The notes: generated by a model from the letters alone, not told the origin. A DNA stretch of 64,000 bases from RCC1774 sp050330855 (GCA_050330855.1 JBHJNL010000039.1:1-64000); one strand, 5' to 3'; counted from the first letter of the stretch, positions 9,188 to 18,272 are shown. Made by a program: numbers and translations.

Positions 9188-9805
9188 ATGCCTTTAGCCC
9201 GAACCGGGATCATAGTGGGGCTATTTATTAGCCTAGCCGCCATCACCCTTCAAAATCGAACTCCGGCGCTGTCCCTCATGTTTCTGGGGATGCGATCGCG
9301 CCCCTTCCCCCTCGGTATCTTAATCGTGGGAGCCGTTGGGGTGGGTATTCTCGCGGGGCTAATCCTGCTGTTTCTAATCAACCAGCAAGCGACAGAGCCT
9401 CGCCCCCGCCGCCCTCGTCCAGACCGTCCTGTTCAGCCCCGGTCTTCTCAATCTCGAACAACACAGCCCCGTCAATCCAATGCCTCCGATTGGGATGCCC
9501 CTCAATCCAATGACTGGGGAGCAACCGAGCCTGAGTGGGGGTCTCCATCGCCCCGATCACCAGAGCCGGTGGAGTCTTCAAATCCAGACCTTGATGATTT
9601 AAGCAGTATTGACGAACAGCGCTATGCCCGCGCTGGCCGAACAGCCCCTCCTCCCACGCCCAAAACCAGCAGCCGAGACCCCAACGTTTCTCAACAGCCA
9701 GAGTCAAAAGGCTCTGTGTTTGAGGCTGAATATCGAATGGTCAACCCTCCGGGACAAGACAAAAAGGAAGAATGGGAGGATTTAGAGGATGATTTCTTTG
9801 AATAA
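9188..9805 (+). CDS. LapA-like two-helix membrane protein with disordered tail
   Basis: About 205 residues from ATG 9188; an in-frame TTG at 9173 would add five residues and start two bases after hemW. Two hydrophobic helices occupy roughly residues 5-65, with the Leu-Gln-Asn-Arg-Thr-Pro segment between them that is typical of the LapA/DUF1049 family of small membrane proteins. The rest is Pro/Arg/Ser/Gln-rich, becoming acidic at the C-terminus, and is probably disordered in the cytoplasm. It probably shares a transcript with hemW. Function is unknown. Confidence 0.72.
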   Translation: MPLARTGIIVGLFISLAAITLQNRTPALSLMFLGMRSRPFPLGILIVGAVGVGILAGLILLFLINQQATEPRPRRPRPDRPVQPRSSQSRTTQPRQSNASDWDAPQSNDWGATEPEWGSPSPRSPEPVESSNPDLDDLSSIDEQRYARAGRTAPPPTPKTSSRDPNVSQQPESKGSVFEAEYRMVNPPGQDKKEEWEDLEDDFFE

Positions 9806-9928
9806 AGTCACTCTAGTGAAAGAATCATGGCAAAAGTGACAACAATAAGAATATAGGTATTACGCCTGGGGTAACAGCCTCGGCTACACTATTTTTCAAC
9901 TGTTCCCAACGAATCTCCTGGGTTTTGC

Positions 9929-10633
9929 ATGGATACTACACAGTGCTATCGATTATTGGAGTTGAAGGCGACCGCCAACCTGGATGATGTCAAGACATCC
10001 TATCGGCGGTTGGCGCGGCGATGGCACCCTGATATCAATCCTGATAGTCAGCAGGCCCATGACATGTTTATCAAGGTCACTCAGGCCTATAAAGTCTTGC
10101 TGAAGGTCATTCCACCGAAAGCCCAGGTCAAGGCCAAGGTTCAGGTCAAGGCAGCGGCCACCGCCGCCAGAGTGACAGTGACTACAGCGCGCCCTAAACC
10201 AGCTCCGTCACCAGCACCTCAGCCCACTCCGGCAGCTCAGCCCGTTACTGCTGCAGCCCCAAAAACATCCCCAGAAACATCCCCAGAAACATCCCCAGAG
10301 GCACCCCCTGCGACCCCTAGCGCAGAACTGTCAGCAGCGGACCAGAAACTGAAGGTTGAGTCTTACAAGCAGCTCCAAGATCTGATCAAACGGCAGCGCT
10401 TACCCCGTGCAGTGGCCTTAGTAGAAGCCCTTGCCAACCGCTGGCCCCAAGATTTAGAGGTGCGCCAATGGAAGGCGCTCATCTATCAGCGCTGGGCGAG
10501 ACAGCTCATTCGAGAGCGCAAGCTCAATCAAGCCCGTGCTTATCTCAAACAAGCCCTCAAAACCGATCCCCACAATAAATCGTTGTGGGCTGAAGTGAGC
10601 AGAGATTTTCAGATGCTAGAGCAGGTTTTATAA
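9929..10633 (+). CDS. J-domain (DnaJ-like) protein with C-terminal TPR-like region
   Basis: A 234-residue co-chaperone-type protein. Residues 4-60 form a J domain with helix I containing CYRLLELK and the diagnostic His-Pro-Asp in RRWHPDINP, the tripeptide that stimulates Hsp70 ATPase. A long Ala/Pro/Thr-rich linker follows (about 65-135) and includes a 12-bp DNA tandem repeat encoding three Thr-Ser-Pro-Glu units. The C-terminal hundred residues are two or three helical hairpins resembling TPRs. There is no Gly/Phe region or zinc domain, so it is a type III J protein. Its Hsp70 partner is unknown; an Hsp70-like protein is encoded at 38621-40216 but is not adjacent. Confidence 0.85.
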   Translation: MDTTQCYRLLELKATANLDDVKTSYRRLARRWHPDINPDSQQAHDMFIKVTQAYKVLLKVIPPKAQVKAKVQVKAAATAARVTVTTARPKPAPSPAPQPTPAAQPVTAAAPKTSPETSPETSPEAPPATPSAELSAADQKLKVESYKQLQDLIKRQRLPRAVALVEALANRWPQDLEVRQWKALIYQRWARQLIRERKLNQARAYLKQALKTDPHNKSLWAEVSRDFQMLEQVL

Positions 10634-10636
10634 GGG

Positions 10637-11038
10637 TCAGTTTTTCACCCAGCGCTGGTAGAGCTGCTGAATCGCCTGGGTCACTGACTCTCGGAATTGT
10701 TGGGGTTCAGATTGCTCTGGATCAAGACGCTGAATTTGCGTGAGCAGCTTGGCTTCTTCGGCGGCTACATCGCTATCGCTATAGATTAAACCGCTGATTG
10801 CTTCCAGTAGCTGTTGACAGGCCTCTGAGGTGGGGTGCGCCCCTAAATATTCGTCAACCCAGGCATAGCATTCTTCCTTTGAAACAGGCTTTAGCCCGTA
10901 GAGGAGTGGTTTTAGGGTTTCATCGTCCCCAATCCCGGCATCTTGAGCCACCTTTTGCAGGTATCGCTGCTCTTCTGGTTGAACTTTGCCATCTAGCCAC
11001 GCAGTCGCAACTAAAATTTGGATGAGCTTTACGGCCAT
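10637..11038 (-). CDS. TerB-like (tellurite-resistance fold) protein
   Basis: About 133 residues from the ATG at 11038. That ATG is preceded by GGAG at good spacing; upstream in-frame starts at 11053 (ATG) and 11089 (TTG) are less well placed. It is all-helical with the TerB-family N-terminal pattern LVATAWLDGKVQPEE, in which the acidic residues may bind metal, and a second acidic helix pair around IYSDSDVAAEE. TerB-like proteins in cyanobacteria are widespread and mostly uncharacterised. It lies tail to tail with the J-domain gene, three bases apart. Confidence 0.7.
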   Translation of the reverse strand: MAVKLIQILVATAWLDGKVQPEEQRYLQKVAQDAGIGDDETLKPLLYGLKPVSKEECYAWVDEYLGAHPTSEACQQLLEAISGLIYSDSDVAAEEAKLLTQIQRLDPEQSEPQQFRESVTQAIQQLYQRWVKN

Positions 11039-11174
11039 AGGTTTCTCCAGCATAGTCAGAGTCCTCAAAATCACTGTGATCTGTTTCAATGATGCTGAGC
11101 TAGATTGAGTGAGATCTAGAGCGCTCTAGGCAAGAACGCTACCCCAACTGTATATCGTGGGACGGGTTTAGGGA

Positions 11175-11774
11175 ATGTTAACCAGCCAAATTGTTGCAGG
11201 TGTAGACGAGGTCGGCCGAGGTTGCCTGTTCGGGCCAGTGGTTGCTGCTGCAGTCATTGTGCCGCAAGACTGTATCGAACCACTGCAGACTCTAGGGGTA
11301 ACCGATAGCAAGCAGCTTTCAGCTCAACGGAGATCGCATCTGTACCAACAGATCACAATGATGATCCCCGACTGCCGCATTGGCATGGCCTCGGTAAAAG
11401 AAATTGATCGGCTTAATATCTTGCAGGCAAGTCTACTGGCGATGAAGCGTGCGATTGGTCGCTTATATCAAGTCCCCGATCTGTGTTTAGTCGATGGTAA
11501 CCAGACTATCCCAAACCTTGAGATTGCTCAAAGAACGGTGGTGAAGGGAGATCAAAAAGAGCTTGCGATCGCAAGCGCCAGCATCATCGCCAAAGTCTGG
11601 CGCGACCAGCTCATCATTCGCCTTGCCCAAAAATATGACGGGTATGATCTCGCCTCAAATAAAGGGTACGGTACCCGCCGCCATCGAGAAGCTTTAACGC
11701 AGTTGGGGCCATCCCGTCTCCACCGCTTGTCCTTTGCCCCCTGTCAGTTGGTCCTTCAAGCTTGCTCGCAGTAA
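11175..11774 (+). CDS. rnhB: Ribonuclease HII
   Basis: RNase HII removes ribonucleotides embedded in DNA and RNA of RNA-DNA hybrids. The 199-residue protein carries the defining motif DEVGRG at residues 11-16 with the first two catalytic acids, the VDGN motif in the middle (third acid), and ASIIAKVWRD with the final conserved Asp and Arg. It ends in the usual basic Tyr-Gly-Thr-Arg-Arg-His segment. Length is normal and all catalytic residues are present. It is a single gene between the TerB-like gene and the kinase. Confidence 0.95.
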   Translation: MLTSQIVAGVDEVGRGCLFGPVVAAAVIVPQDCIEPLQTLGVTDSKQLSAQRRSHLYQQITMMIPDCRIGMASVKEIDRLNILQASLLAMKRAIGRLYQVPDLCLVDGNQTIPNLEIAQRTVVKGDQKELAIASASIIAKVWRDQLIIRLAQKYDGYDLASNKGYGTRRHREALTQLGPSRLHRLSFAPCQLVLQACSQ

Positions 11775-11841
11775 TCTCTAAACCTCCGCGCCCTGCCGAT
11801 GGCCCCATCATGGCGTGCTGTGCATGAATCATCACCCAAAC

Positions 11842-13872
11842 TTAGGCCATTGATGAGGTATAGCGTTCATAAACCTCAATCCCAGGAACTGTTTCCTTAA
11901 AATCTTTGGGGATCTTATAGTCACTGGGGCTAAATTTTTGTCGAATATCAATGGCGCTCTTATAGTGCCGATGCCATGTCTCTAGCAGCACTAAGATCTG
12001 CCTAAATTGAGAGTAATAGGGTTGATACTGATCGCTGAGGGCAACATATTGAATTAAATAGGCATACGTCTCTGGCACACGTTTCTGGGCCGGAATGCCA
12101 ATCACACGTCCTAGCTTTTCAAAGAGCGTATACTGGACCCGAACTTGTCGCGTTAAAGAATCAATATCATCACCCGTCCCCGTGTGATGAGACTCTAAGA
12201 GGCTTCCGGTGACCTGCAAAACAGAATAATCGCGCTCTTGTGACTGTGTAAAGAGCGATAGCAGTTGAAAGCAGCTAGGGTCTTGAGCCAACTGTTCAAT
12301 CTGTGCAAGGTATATCTGCATCGCAGCTCTTACTTTCTCTGACTTGATGTTGGCCGACAAATCTGCCGCCTGCCGCTTAAAAGTGGTCAAGAAAAGATTC
12401 GACTTGGGGTTTTGCTCTAAAAGCGATTGCACCCATCGATAGATGTTCTGGGCGTCGGCTCCTAAATCTCGGGATTCAGTGGCCTCAATCTTAGCGAAGG
12501 CATCCCTGGCATCAATGCCTGCTTTTAAAAGCTGAGCGGCCTGCATCAAGCTATTTTGGCGATCTTCGGCCTGGGTCAGATAGTTTTGAATTTTGGCAAA
12601 TTCAATGAACTTTTGGTCTGCAAGCTGAGGTGAATCGAGTTTCTTCACCTTACGCATCAGGGTCGTCATTGAATTAATCGCCTGCTGGTGTTCTGCAATC
12701 ACCTGCTCTGAGACCGTCGGCAAAGAAACTAGGCCCGTAATATTGCTCAACCATCCCTTCTTTTTGGGGGTTGACTTTGCTGGGGGCTGTGGAGAGACCT
12801 CAACCGATGATTGCCCCGTCTGCGGCGTTGAATGAGCGGAGGATTGCGACGGTGCTGGACGGGTTTGTCGTGTGGGTGATGCCTGCGGACTGGGCGGCGT
12901 TACAGCAGGGCGGGTCGGCCATTGCTGAGGCGACGTAGGACGTTCTTGGCTCTGTATAGTGGGAGCAGCCGTCGGGACAGGTGTAGCAGCAACCTGCTCA
13001 AGATCTTGAAGGACTGATGAGGCGGTACCATAGCGATTTTGTACCTCCAGCGCCACCATTTTTCGCAGAATTTGCTTGAATTGGGGACTAATATTGAGGG
13101 CATTCCACCAGGGTTGCTCGGCCTGGTTAGCCTCTAAGTCTTTGGGGAGTCGGCCCACGAGTAAGAAAACACAGGTCATGCCCAGCCCATAAATATCGCT
13201 AGCATAAACAGAGCGTTTTGCCAGTTGTTCAGGGGCGGCAAATCCCTTGGTGCCCACTACAATGTCTACCGCTCTTGAACCGATAGCACCCTGGTCTCCC
13301 CCTGCTTGGTCATTGACGACACCGAAATCAATCAGAATCAGCTTGTTATCAATGCTGCGGCGAATAATATTGGGGGGCTTAATATCGCGATGAACGACCT
13401 CCTGCTGATGGAGATAATCTAAAATGGGCAACACCTCTTTAAGGACATCCTTAACCTGCATTTCTGCTAAAGGGCCGTCCCGTTTGACCTCTTGCTGCAG
13501 TGTATTGCCGCTAATGTATTCCTGAACCAGATAAAACTCTTGTCCTACCTCGAAGAAGTCCAGCAGTCGAGGGACCTGGGGATGACTGCTAATTTTGCCC
13601 ATAGTTTCGGCTTCTCGCTGAAACAGCTTTTTACACTGCTCAACATACTGGGGCGTATTTAAGACAGGCTTGAGCTGCTTGATCACGCAGTCAGGTTGAC
13701 CTGGCAAGCCCTCATCCTTTGCGAGAAAAGTCGTGCCAAATCCCCCCTTGCCCAATATTTTCGATGCCCTATAGCGATCGCGCAGCAGCAGCGGTGTCTT
13801 GCAGGCCTGACAGGCTTTTGTCTGGGGCACATTCTTAGGGTTCATGCAGTCTGGGTTTAAGCAGTAGCTCAT
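11842..13872 (-). CDS. Serine/threonine protein kinase with N-terminal zinc ribbon
   Basis: A 676-residue Hanks-type kinase of a cyanobacterial group with an N-terminal four-Cys ribbon (Cys4, Cys9, Cys21, Cys24). The kinase domain covers about residues 33-290: Gly-rich loop GKGGFG at 41-46, ATP-binding Lys65, catalytic HRDIKPPN at 161-168 and metal-binding Asp-Phe-Gly at 182-184. A Pro/Ser/Thr/Gln-rich linker spans about 295-370. The last 300 residues are helical and match no domain I recognise. There is no transmembrane helix, so it is probably cytoplasmic. Substrate unknown; the C-terminal region may sense a ligand or bind a partner. Confidence 0.9.
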   Translation of the reverse strand: MSYCLNPDCMNPKNVPQTKACQACKTPLLLRDRYRASKILGKGGFGTTFLAKDEGLPGQPDCVIKQLKPVLNTPQYVEQCKKLFQREAETMGKISSHPQVPRLLDFFEVGQEFYLVQEYISGNTLQQEVKRDGPLAEMQVKDVLKEVLPILDYLHQQEVVHRDIKPPNIIRRSIDNKLILIDFGVVNDQAGGDQGAIGSRAVDIVVGTKGFAAPEQLAKRSVYASDIYGLGMTCVFLLVGRLPKDLEANQAEQPWWNALNISPQFKQILRKMVALEVQNRYGTASSVLQDLEQVAATPVPTAAPTIQSQERPTSPQQWPTRPAVTPPSPQASPTRQTRPAPSQSSAHSTPQTGQSSVEVSPQPPAKSTPKKKGWLSNITGLVSLPTVSEQVIAEHQQAINSMTTLMRKVKKLDSPQLADQKFIEFAKIQNYLTQAEDRQNSLMQAAQLLKAGIDARDAFAKIEATESRDLGADAQNIYRWVQSLLEQNPKSNLFLTTFKRQAADLSANIKSEKVRAAMQIYLAQIEQLAQDPSCFQLLSLFTQSQERDYSVLQVTGSLLESHHTGTGDDIDSLTRQVRVQYTLFEKLGRVIGIPAQKRVPETYAYLIQYVALSDQYQPYYSQFRQILVLLETWHRHYKSAIDIRQKFSPSDYKIPKDFKETVPGIEVYERYTSSMA

Positions 13873-14021
13873 GCTATGCCTCTGAAGTGTTCTCGGCCAA
13901 TGCCTCTACAGAGATAGTTTGCCCTCTCTAGTCGGGTAAACCACACGCCTAGGCAAAAATGATAGTTGAAATTAACGTTAGGGCTTTGCTCTTAAATAAC
14001 ATCCCAGTCAATCTCGCCTAA

Positions 14022-14143
14022 ATGCCCCTCATCTCTCGGCCCCTTATTCCCTAGGGCAGAAGGGGAGAACGAGTCAAAGTCCTTCTCCCAGGGAGAAGGA
14101 TTTAGGTTGAGGGGTTAGCGGGATATGATTTTGCGGCAAGTCC
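14022..14143. repeat. Dispersed repeat, copy 1 (contains the folC 3' end)
   Basis: About 120 bp closely similar to 20070-20200. It begins ATGCCCCTCATC and near its far end has GGTTGAGGGG, so the inner ends form a short inverted repeat. A perfect hairpin CCTTCTCCC-A-GGGAGAAGG lies at 14081-14099. The reverse-strand folC gene stops at 14102 inside the element. The copy resembles small MITE-like repeats of cyanobacteria. Confidence 0.8.
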
Positions 14144-15409
14144 TTTCGCGGTTGTCCTTTGCCGTGGGGCCAAGAACTGTCCCACAAGATAAAGCGAACC
14201 ACATAAAACATTGAGGCCTGGGTGTTGAGTCATACCGTCGAGGGCTGATTCTAAGCTGAGATAAACCTCACATTGGCCCAGGGCTGGACAAAGGGTGTGG
14301 GCGAGTGCTTTAAGCACCTGTGGGTCAGCGCTACTATGGTCAGGAACTGGAACCAGCGATAGCCGATCTCCGGGCCGCAGCAGGGCGGTGAACACTTCAC
14401 CATGATCTTTGGTTGACAGCATCCCCATTAGCCAATGGACCGATGGCGGCTCTAATGTATCTACATATTGCCGGAGCGCCGCAGCGGCGGCTCCATTATG
14501 GGCACCGTCAAGCAGTAGCGATATCCCTTGCCACTGAGTCCACTGCAGCCGTCCAGGCCAGGTGGCGTTTACCATGCCAGTCTTGATGGCATTTTCTGAG
14601 ATGTGCCAGCCCTGCTGCTGAAGGGTTTGGAGGGTTGCGATCGCAACCCCCGAATTAATCAACTGCAGATCGCCCATTAGTGTTAAGTCATAGGTGATTC
14701 CCTCTGCCATCACCGTCTGTTGTTCTCGTTGTTGGGCAACCCTCACCGCAGGCTCAGGCCACCGGTTTGGGCAAGACAATTCCTGCAGTCGTTGTCGAAC
14801 CACCTGCTCAGCAGACTCAGGGAGCAGACCGATGACGGCGGGACAATGGGGCTTCAAGATCCCAGCCTTCTCGTAGGCAATCTTGGCTAAGGTGTTGCCT
14901 AGACGCTGCCAATGGTCACGACTAATAGACGTAATCACGCTGACCAGTGGCGACGGACAGACATTTGTGGCATCCAGCCGTCCGCCTAAGCCCACTTCGA
15001 TGACGGCAATATCAAGGTCTTCAAAACAGCACCAAGCCGCTGCAGTAATCATCTCAAATTGGGTGGGGGTCGGTTCAGTCACGGCGGCTTCTACCCGCTG
15101 CAGAGCCTGATATAGACGTTCTGCTGAAATCGATTGCTGATTAATGCAGATGCGATCGGTCCAATCGACTAAGTGCGGCGAGGTATAGCGACCGACCCGG
15201 TAGCCAGCAGCGGTGAGCACCGAGGAGAGATAGGCGCAAACGGATCCCTTGCCGTTGGTGCCAGCGACGTGAATGATGGGTGTGTTTTTATGAGGATTGC
15301 CCAAGGCAGATAGGAGTTGATGGCTGGCCTCTAAACCCAGATGAATACCAAATCGCTCGTAGCGCTGGAGCAGAACGTTAATGCGGTGCAGGGTTTCTTG
15401 AGTATCCAC
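14102..15409 (-). CDS. folC: Bifunctional dihydrofolate synthase / folylpolyglutamate synthase
   Basis: FolC adds glutamate to dihydropteroate and to reduced folates. The 435-residue protein has the Mur-ligase-type ATP loop in HVAGTNGKGSVCA (about 46-58), a conserved segment around GLGGRLDATN, and SRDHWQRLG followed by AYEKAGI. The C-terminal domain includes LLDGAHNGAAA. It starts with GTG at 15409. The final dozen residues (about AAKSYPANPST) are encoded inside a dispersed repeat, so the natural C-terminus has been replaced or extended; the catalytic domains are untouched. Confidence 0.93.
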   Translation of the reverse strand: MDTQETLHRINVLLQRYERFGIHLGLEASHQLLSALGNPHKNTPIIHVAGTNGKGSVCAYLSSVLTAAGYRVGRYTSPHLVDWTDRICINQQSISAERLYQALQRVEAAVTEPTPTQFEMITAAAWCCFEDLDIAVIEVGLGGRLDATNVCPSPLVSVITSISRDHWQRLGNTLAKIAYEKAGILKPHCPAVIGLLPESAEQVVRQRLQELSCPNRWPEPAVRVAQQREQQTVMAEGITYDLTLMGDLQLINSGVAIATLQTLQQQGWHISENAIKTGMVNATWPGRLQWTQWQGISLLLDGAHNGAAAAALRQYVDTLEPPSVHWLMGMLSTKDHGEVFTALLRPGDRLSLVPVPDHSSADPQVLKALAHTLCPALGQCEVYLSLESALDGMTQHPGLNVLCGSLYLVGQFLAPRQRTTAKGLAAKSYPANPST

Positions 15410-15641
15410 AGGATAGTTGGGTTAATACGGCCTGATTGCTTGAAACTGTGGCAAAGACTTATCGTTGAGCAGAGCTGCTTGGGTCTGAAGTCCTGCTATA
15501 TTCTGCACTAAGAGAAGCAGTGAGATCTGACCGAATGCAAACGACTCTTGTTGACGTACTGCCACCAGCCGAAGAAGCCTGTGCTATCTCTCGATCAGTA
15601 TTTGCTGCCCGCAGCTTAACCAGAACTCACGTTAGGTAAGT
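15410..15641. other. Spacer between folC and the zinc-ribbon gene
   Basis: It holds the folC promoter on the reverse strand. A forward ATG at 15536 opens a 34-codon frame ending at 15640, but it has no ribosome-binding site or recognisable similarity, so it is not called as a gene. Confidence 0.4.
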
Positions 15642-15896
15642 CTATTCGTAGAACGATCTGAAATTATTGCTGTTTTGAGCCGTTTTCTCGGCAGGGGAAG
15701 ATGGGGGTTGCTGCTGTCGGAACCAATTGAAGGCAAAGGAGAATCCCGTAATCACGAAGGGAATCAGCAGCAAAAGGGCTGCCCACTGAAAAATAACGGG
15801 ACGTCTGCGGCCTTTAATAGGGTATTCACAACTGAGGCAGATTTCAGCTTCATCGCTGTTGAGGGTGCCGCACACGTTGCAGGGAACTAGGGCCAT
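15642..15896 (-). CDS. Small zinc-ribbon membrane protein
   Basis: An 84-residue protein from ATG 15896; an upstream in-frame start at 15950 would overlap the divergent gene and add 18 non-conserved residues. The N-terminus has a zinc-ribbon with C-x2-C (VPCNVCGTLN) and a second C-x2-C (CLSCEYP), then a basic stretch and one hydrophobic helix of about 22 residues, and a short polar tail. This is a common architecture for small cyanobacterial membrane proteins of unknown function. It is divergently arranged with the D27-like gene. Confidence 0.65.
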   Translation of the reverse strand: MALVPCNVCGTLNSDEAEICLSCEYPIKGRRRPVIFQWAALLLLIPFVITGFSFAFNWFRQQQPPSSPAEKTAQNSNNFRSFYE

Positions 15897-15948
15897 GGTG
15901 ATTCTCCCGTCACTAAACGGTCTACGCCTGTAGACTAGATATGATCCC

Positions 15949-16641
15949 ATGCTGCCCTATTTGGGGACCAATCTACCACCTATGACCGCACCCGAAGAAT
16001 ATCGCGATAGTCGCCTGGACCAGCTTCTGATTGGCTTTGTTGCCGACAAAATGTCGCGAGCAGTGGGTAAAAAGACTGACCTTTCGGGCTATGAAGGGTT
16101 GGTGGATTTATCAGAACAGGTGGTGAAGGGCTATGACGCTCAGGGGCAACAGCGAGTGATTGGCGATATGTTGCGATCGCTCATTCCTTCCCCTCTGCTC
16201 TGGTCGATTCGGACCCTAGTCCGTCCCGCAAAGCTCATTTTGGAATGGAATGCCTGGTTTGCCAGCCAAATGTTTGAGTGGTTGGTGGGGCCGTGTGAAC
16301 TCAAAGACGTGGAAGTAAAAAATGCTAATGGGGAACCTAGAATTCAGCGTAGCGGCATCCACATCAAGAAGTGTCGCTATCTAGAGCAAAGCGGTTGTGT
16401 CGGCATGTGCATCAATATGTGCAAACTGCCCACTCAAGATTTTTTTGCCCAGGAATTTGGCTTTCCGCTGACGCTGACGCCCAACTTTGAAGATTTGAGC
16501 TGTGAGATGGTATTCGGGCAACCCGCTCCCCCCTTAGAAGAAGAGCCAATCTATGATCAACCTTGTTTAGCCACCCAATGCTCATCAGCTCAGCCTAAGG
16601 CTGCAGCCTGTCCCAAGGTTCGAGAAGGGCGTTCCGGTTAA
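15949..16641 (+). CDS. DUF4033 / DWARF27-like protein
   Basis: A 230-residue protein related to plant DWARF27, an iron-dependent 9-cis/all-trans beta-carotene isomerase in strigolactone synthesis. The diagnostic C-terminal DUF4033 region is clear: Cys-rich CVGMCINMCKLPTQ (about 150-163), then TPNFEDLSCEMVFGQPAPP. Those Cys residues are the presumed iron or cluster ligands. In cyanobacteria a carotenoid isomerase role is plausible but not established. The start is ATG 15949, or ATG 15982 inside. It is convergent with the AKR gene, seven bases away. Confidence 0.85.
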   Translation: MLPYLGTNLPPMTAPEEYRDSRLDQLLIGFVADKMSRAVGKKTDLSGYEGLVDLSEQVVKGYDAQGQQRVIGDMLRSLIPSPLLWSIRTLVRPAKLILEWNAWFASQMFEWLVGPCELKDVEVKNANGEPRIQRSGIHIKKCRYLEQSGCVGMCINMCKLPTQDFFAQEFGFPLTLTPNFEDLSCEMVFGQPAPPLEEEPIYDQPCLATQCSSAQPKAAACPKVREGRSG

Positions 16642-16647
16642 GGCGCT

Positions 16648-17769
16648 TTAGATGGAGTCCCACAGGCGAGGGCGAGGCTGATCGTGAAGGCGCTCGTGAG
16701 CGTCCTTCAGCAGCGCTGGAATATTGAGCTGTTCAGGGCATCTGGGTAGGCAGTCGCCGCATTCAGTGCAGCGGCTAGCTTTCTGACCAGGGAACCAGTG
16801 ACCGGCATTCTCAAACATGCGGTAGCGGTAGCGACCAAACTCGGTCATGTCGTAGCCCACCGCGAGGTTCCGCAACCGTAGCACTTCAGGGATATTAATT
16901 TTCTCTGGGCAGGGCAAACAGGCATGGCACTGCAGGCAGCGATCGGTGGTGAGGGTTTCGGCAGTGGCTTGCTCAAGGCGATTCAATATCTCTTGCTCAC
17001 TGGCTGTTAAGGGGCCAGTTTGGTCTGATTGCTCTAAGGGCCAATCCAGCTCGCTAGCGTTTGCGGCTCCGACACTCAGGGTTGTAATTTGAGGCTGACT
17101 GAGGAGAAATCGAGTATTGAGATGAAGCGGATCGAGCGGCGCACAGAGATCCTGGAGCTTTTGGGGTGGAGTATAGAGCATTCCGCCTTTGTCGGCGGGG
17201 GAAATGATGAAGATGCCCATGTCTTTCTGGTGGGCTAGGGCAACGGCAGGGGCATTACGCTGCCAGAAGTAGGTGTAGTGCAAATTGACGAACTCAAAGA
17301 AATTGGTGTTGAGGGTGTCTACAATCAAATCTAGGGGGCCGTGGGTCGAAAAGCCGACGTGACGGACTTTCTTGGATGCGATCGCATCCCAAACGACACC
17401 CATATTTTCTTTGACCCAGCTCAAGTGTTCCTGCGTATTGATGCCGTGCAGCGCCAAGCAATCAATATACTCTAAGCCCAGTCTCTGCAAAGACTCATCG
17501 ATCGCCATTGCCATTGCGTTTGCAGTCGGCTGAGGCGTAATTTTCGTGGTGATTATGACCTGTTCACGGGACACCAGACCCCGCAGCGCATCGCCTAGAT
17601 ACAGCTCACTTTTGCCGTATCCCTGTGCGGTCTCGATATGATTGATGCCTAGCGCTAGCGCCTTGGCAATGGTGGCCTTTGCATTTTCTGCAGAGGCCAG
17701 ATACCGCATCGTTCCCAAGGAGAAAACGGAGATCTGGAGGTTTGTTTTCCCGAAGCGGCGATAGTGCAT
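16648..17769 (-). CDS. Aldo/keto reductase with C-terminal 4Fe-4S ferredoxin domain
   Basis: A 373-residue oxidoreductase with an AKR (TIM-barrel) N-terminus. The catalytic Tyr is in HIETAQGYGKSE, and LALHGINTQEHL and the HYTYFW segment fit the family. A C-terminal bacterial ferredoxin region has two Cys clusters: CLQCHACLPCP near residue 279 and CTECGDCLPRCP near residue 337, the latter a full C-x2-C-x2-C-x3-CP site. Such AKR-ferredoxin fusions are common in cyanobacteria and archaea; substrate unknown. Its ATG overlaps by one base the TAA of the DUF151 gene (TAATG), so the two are translationally coupled. Confidence 0.9.
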   Translation of the reverse strand: MHYRRFGKTNLQISVFSLGTMRYLASAENAKATIAKALALGINHIETAQGYGKSELYLGDALRGLVSREQVIITTKITPQPTANAMAMAIDESLQRLGLEYIDCLALHGINTQEHLSWVKENMGVVWDAIASKKVRHVGFSTHGPLDLIVDTLNTNFFEFVNLHYTYFWQRNAPAVALAHQKDMGIFIISPADKGGMLYTPPQKLQDLCAPLDPLHLNTRFLLSQPQITTLSVGAANASELDWPLEQSDQTGPLTASEQEILNRLEQATAETLTTDRCLQCHACLPCPEKINIPEVLRLRNLAVGYDMTEFGRYRYRMFENAGHWFPGQKASRCTECGDCLPRCPEQLNIPALLKDAHERLHDQPRPRLWDSI

Positions 17770-18272
17770 TAACCGTTGGCTTCACCGCCCTCTAAACTCT
17801 TTGTAAAGTCGCCGGGCTGGATGTTCTCTAGAAACTCGCGGAATTCTTCTTGCTCTTGATCGTCGGCTTCTTGATCTACGGGCATAGAGGCTTCTGCAAC
17901 GACTTCTTCGAGTACCCAGATGGGCGTATCCATTCTGAGGGCTAGTGCGATCGCATCACTGGGTCTAGCGTCAATCTCTTTGGTGATGCCCCCCTGTTCC
18001 ATCGTTAGAACGGCGTAGTAGGTACTGTCTTCTAGGGAATGAATAACAACGCGAGTGATTTCTAGCTCCCACTCCATAAAGCAATTTGCCATCAGATCGT
18101 GGGTCATGGGACGCTGAGGCCTCTGGTTTTCTAAGGCACTGAGAATGGATCGCGCTTCAGTTTGACCAATCCAAATGGGAAGTGCCCGACGGCCTGTACC
18201 GTCTTTTAAGAGAACAATAGGTAAGCGACTGGAAGCATCCAGTGCGATACCCGCAACATGCATTTCGATCAT
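17769..18272 (-). CDS. Bifunctional nuclease family protein (DUF151)
   Basis: Member of the DUF151/BFN family; plant BFN1-type proteins in this family have DNase and RNase activity. Seen are the N-terminal GIALDASSRLPIVLLKD, LPIWIGQTEA, and the hallmark ARPSDAIALALR. Length from ATG 18272 is 167 residues, normal for the family. An extended in-frame start at 18365 adds 31 unconserved residues and is not favoured. The C-terminus is acidic. It is coupled to the AKR gene by a TAATG junction. Activity in cyanobacteria is inferred only. Confidence 0.85.
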   Translation of the reverse strand: MIEMHVAGIALDASSRLPIVLLKDGTGRRALPIWIGQTEARSILSALENQRPQRPMTHDLMANCFMEWELEITRVVIHSLEDSTYYAVLTMEQGGITKEIDARPSDAIALALRMDTPIWVLEEVVAEASMPVDQEADDQEQEEFREFLENIQPGDFTKSLEGGEANG

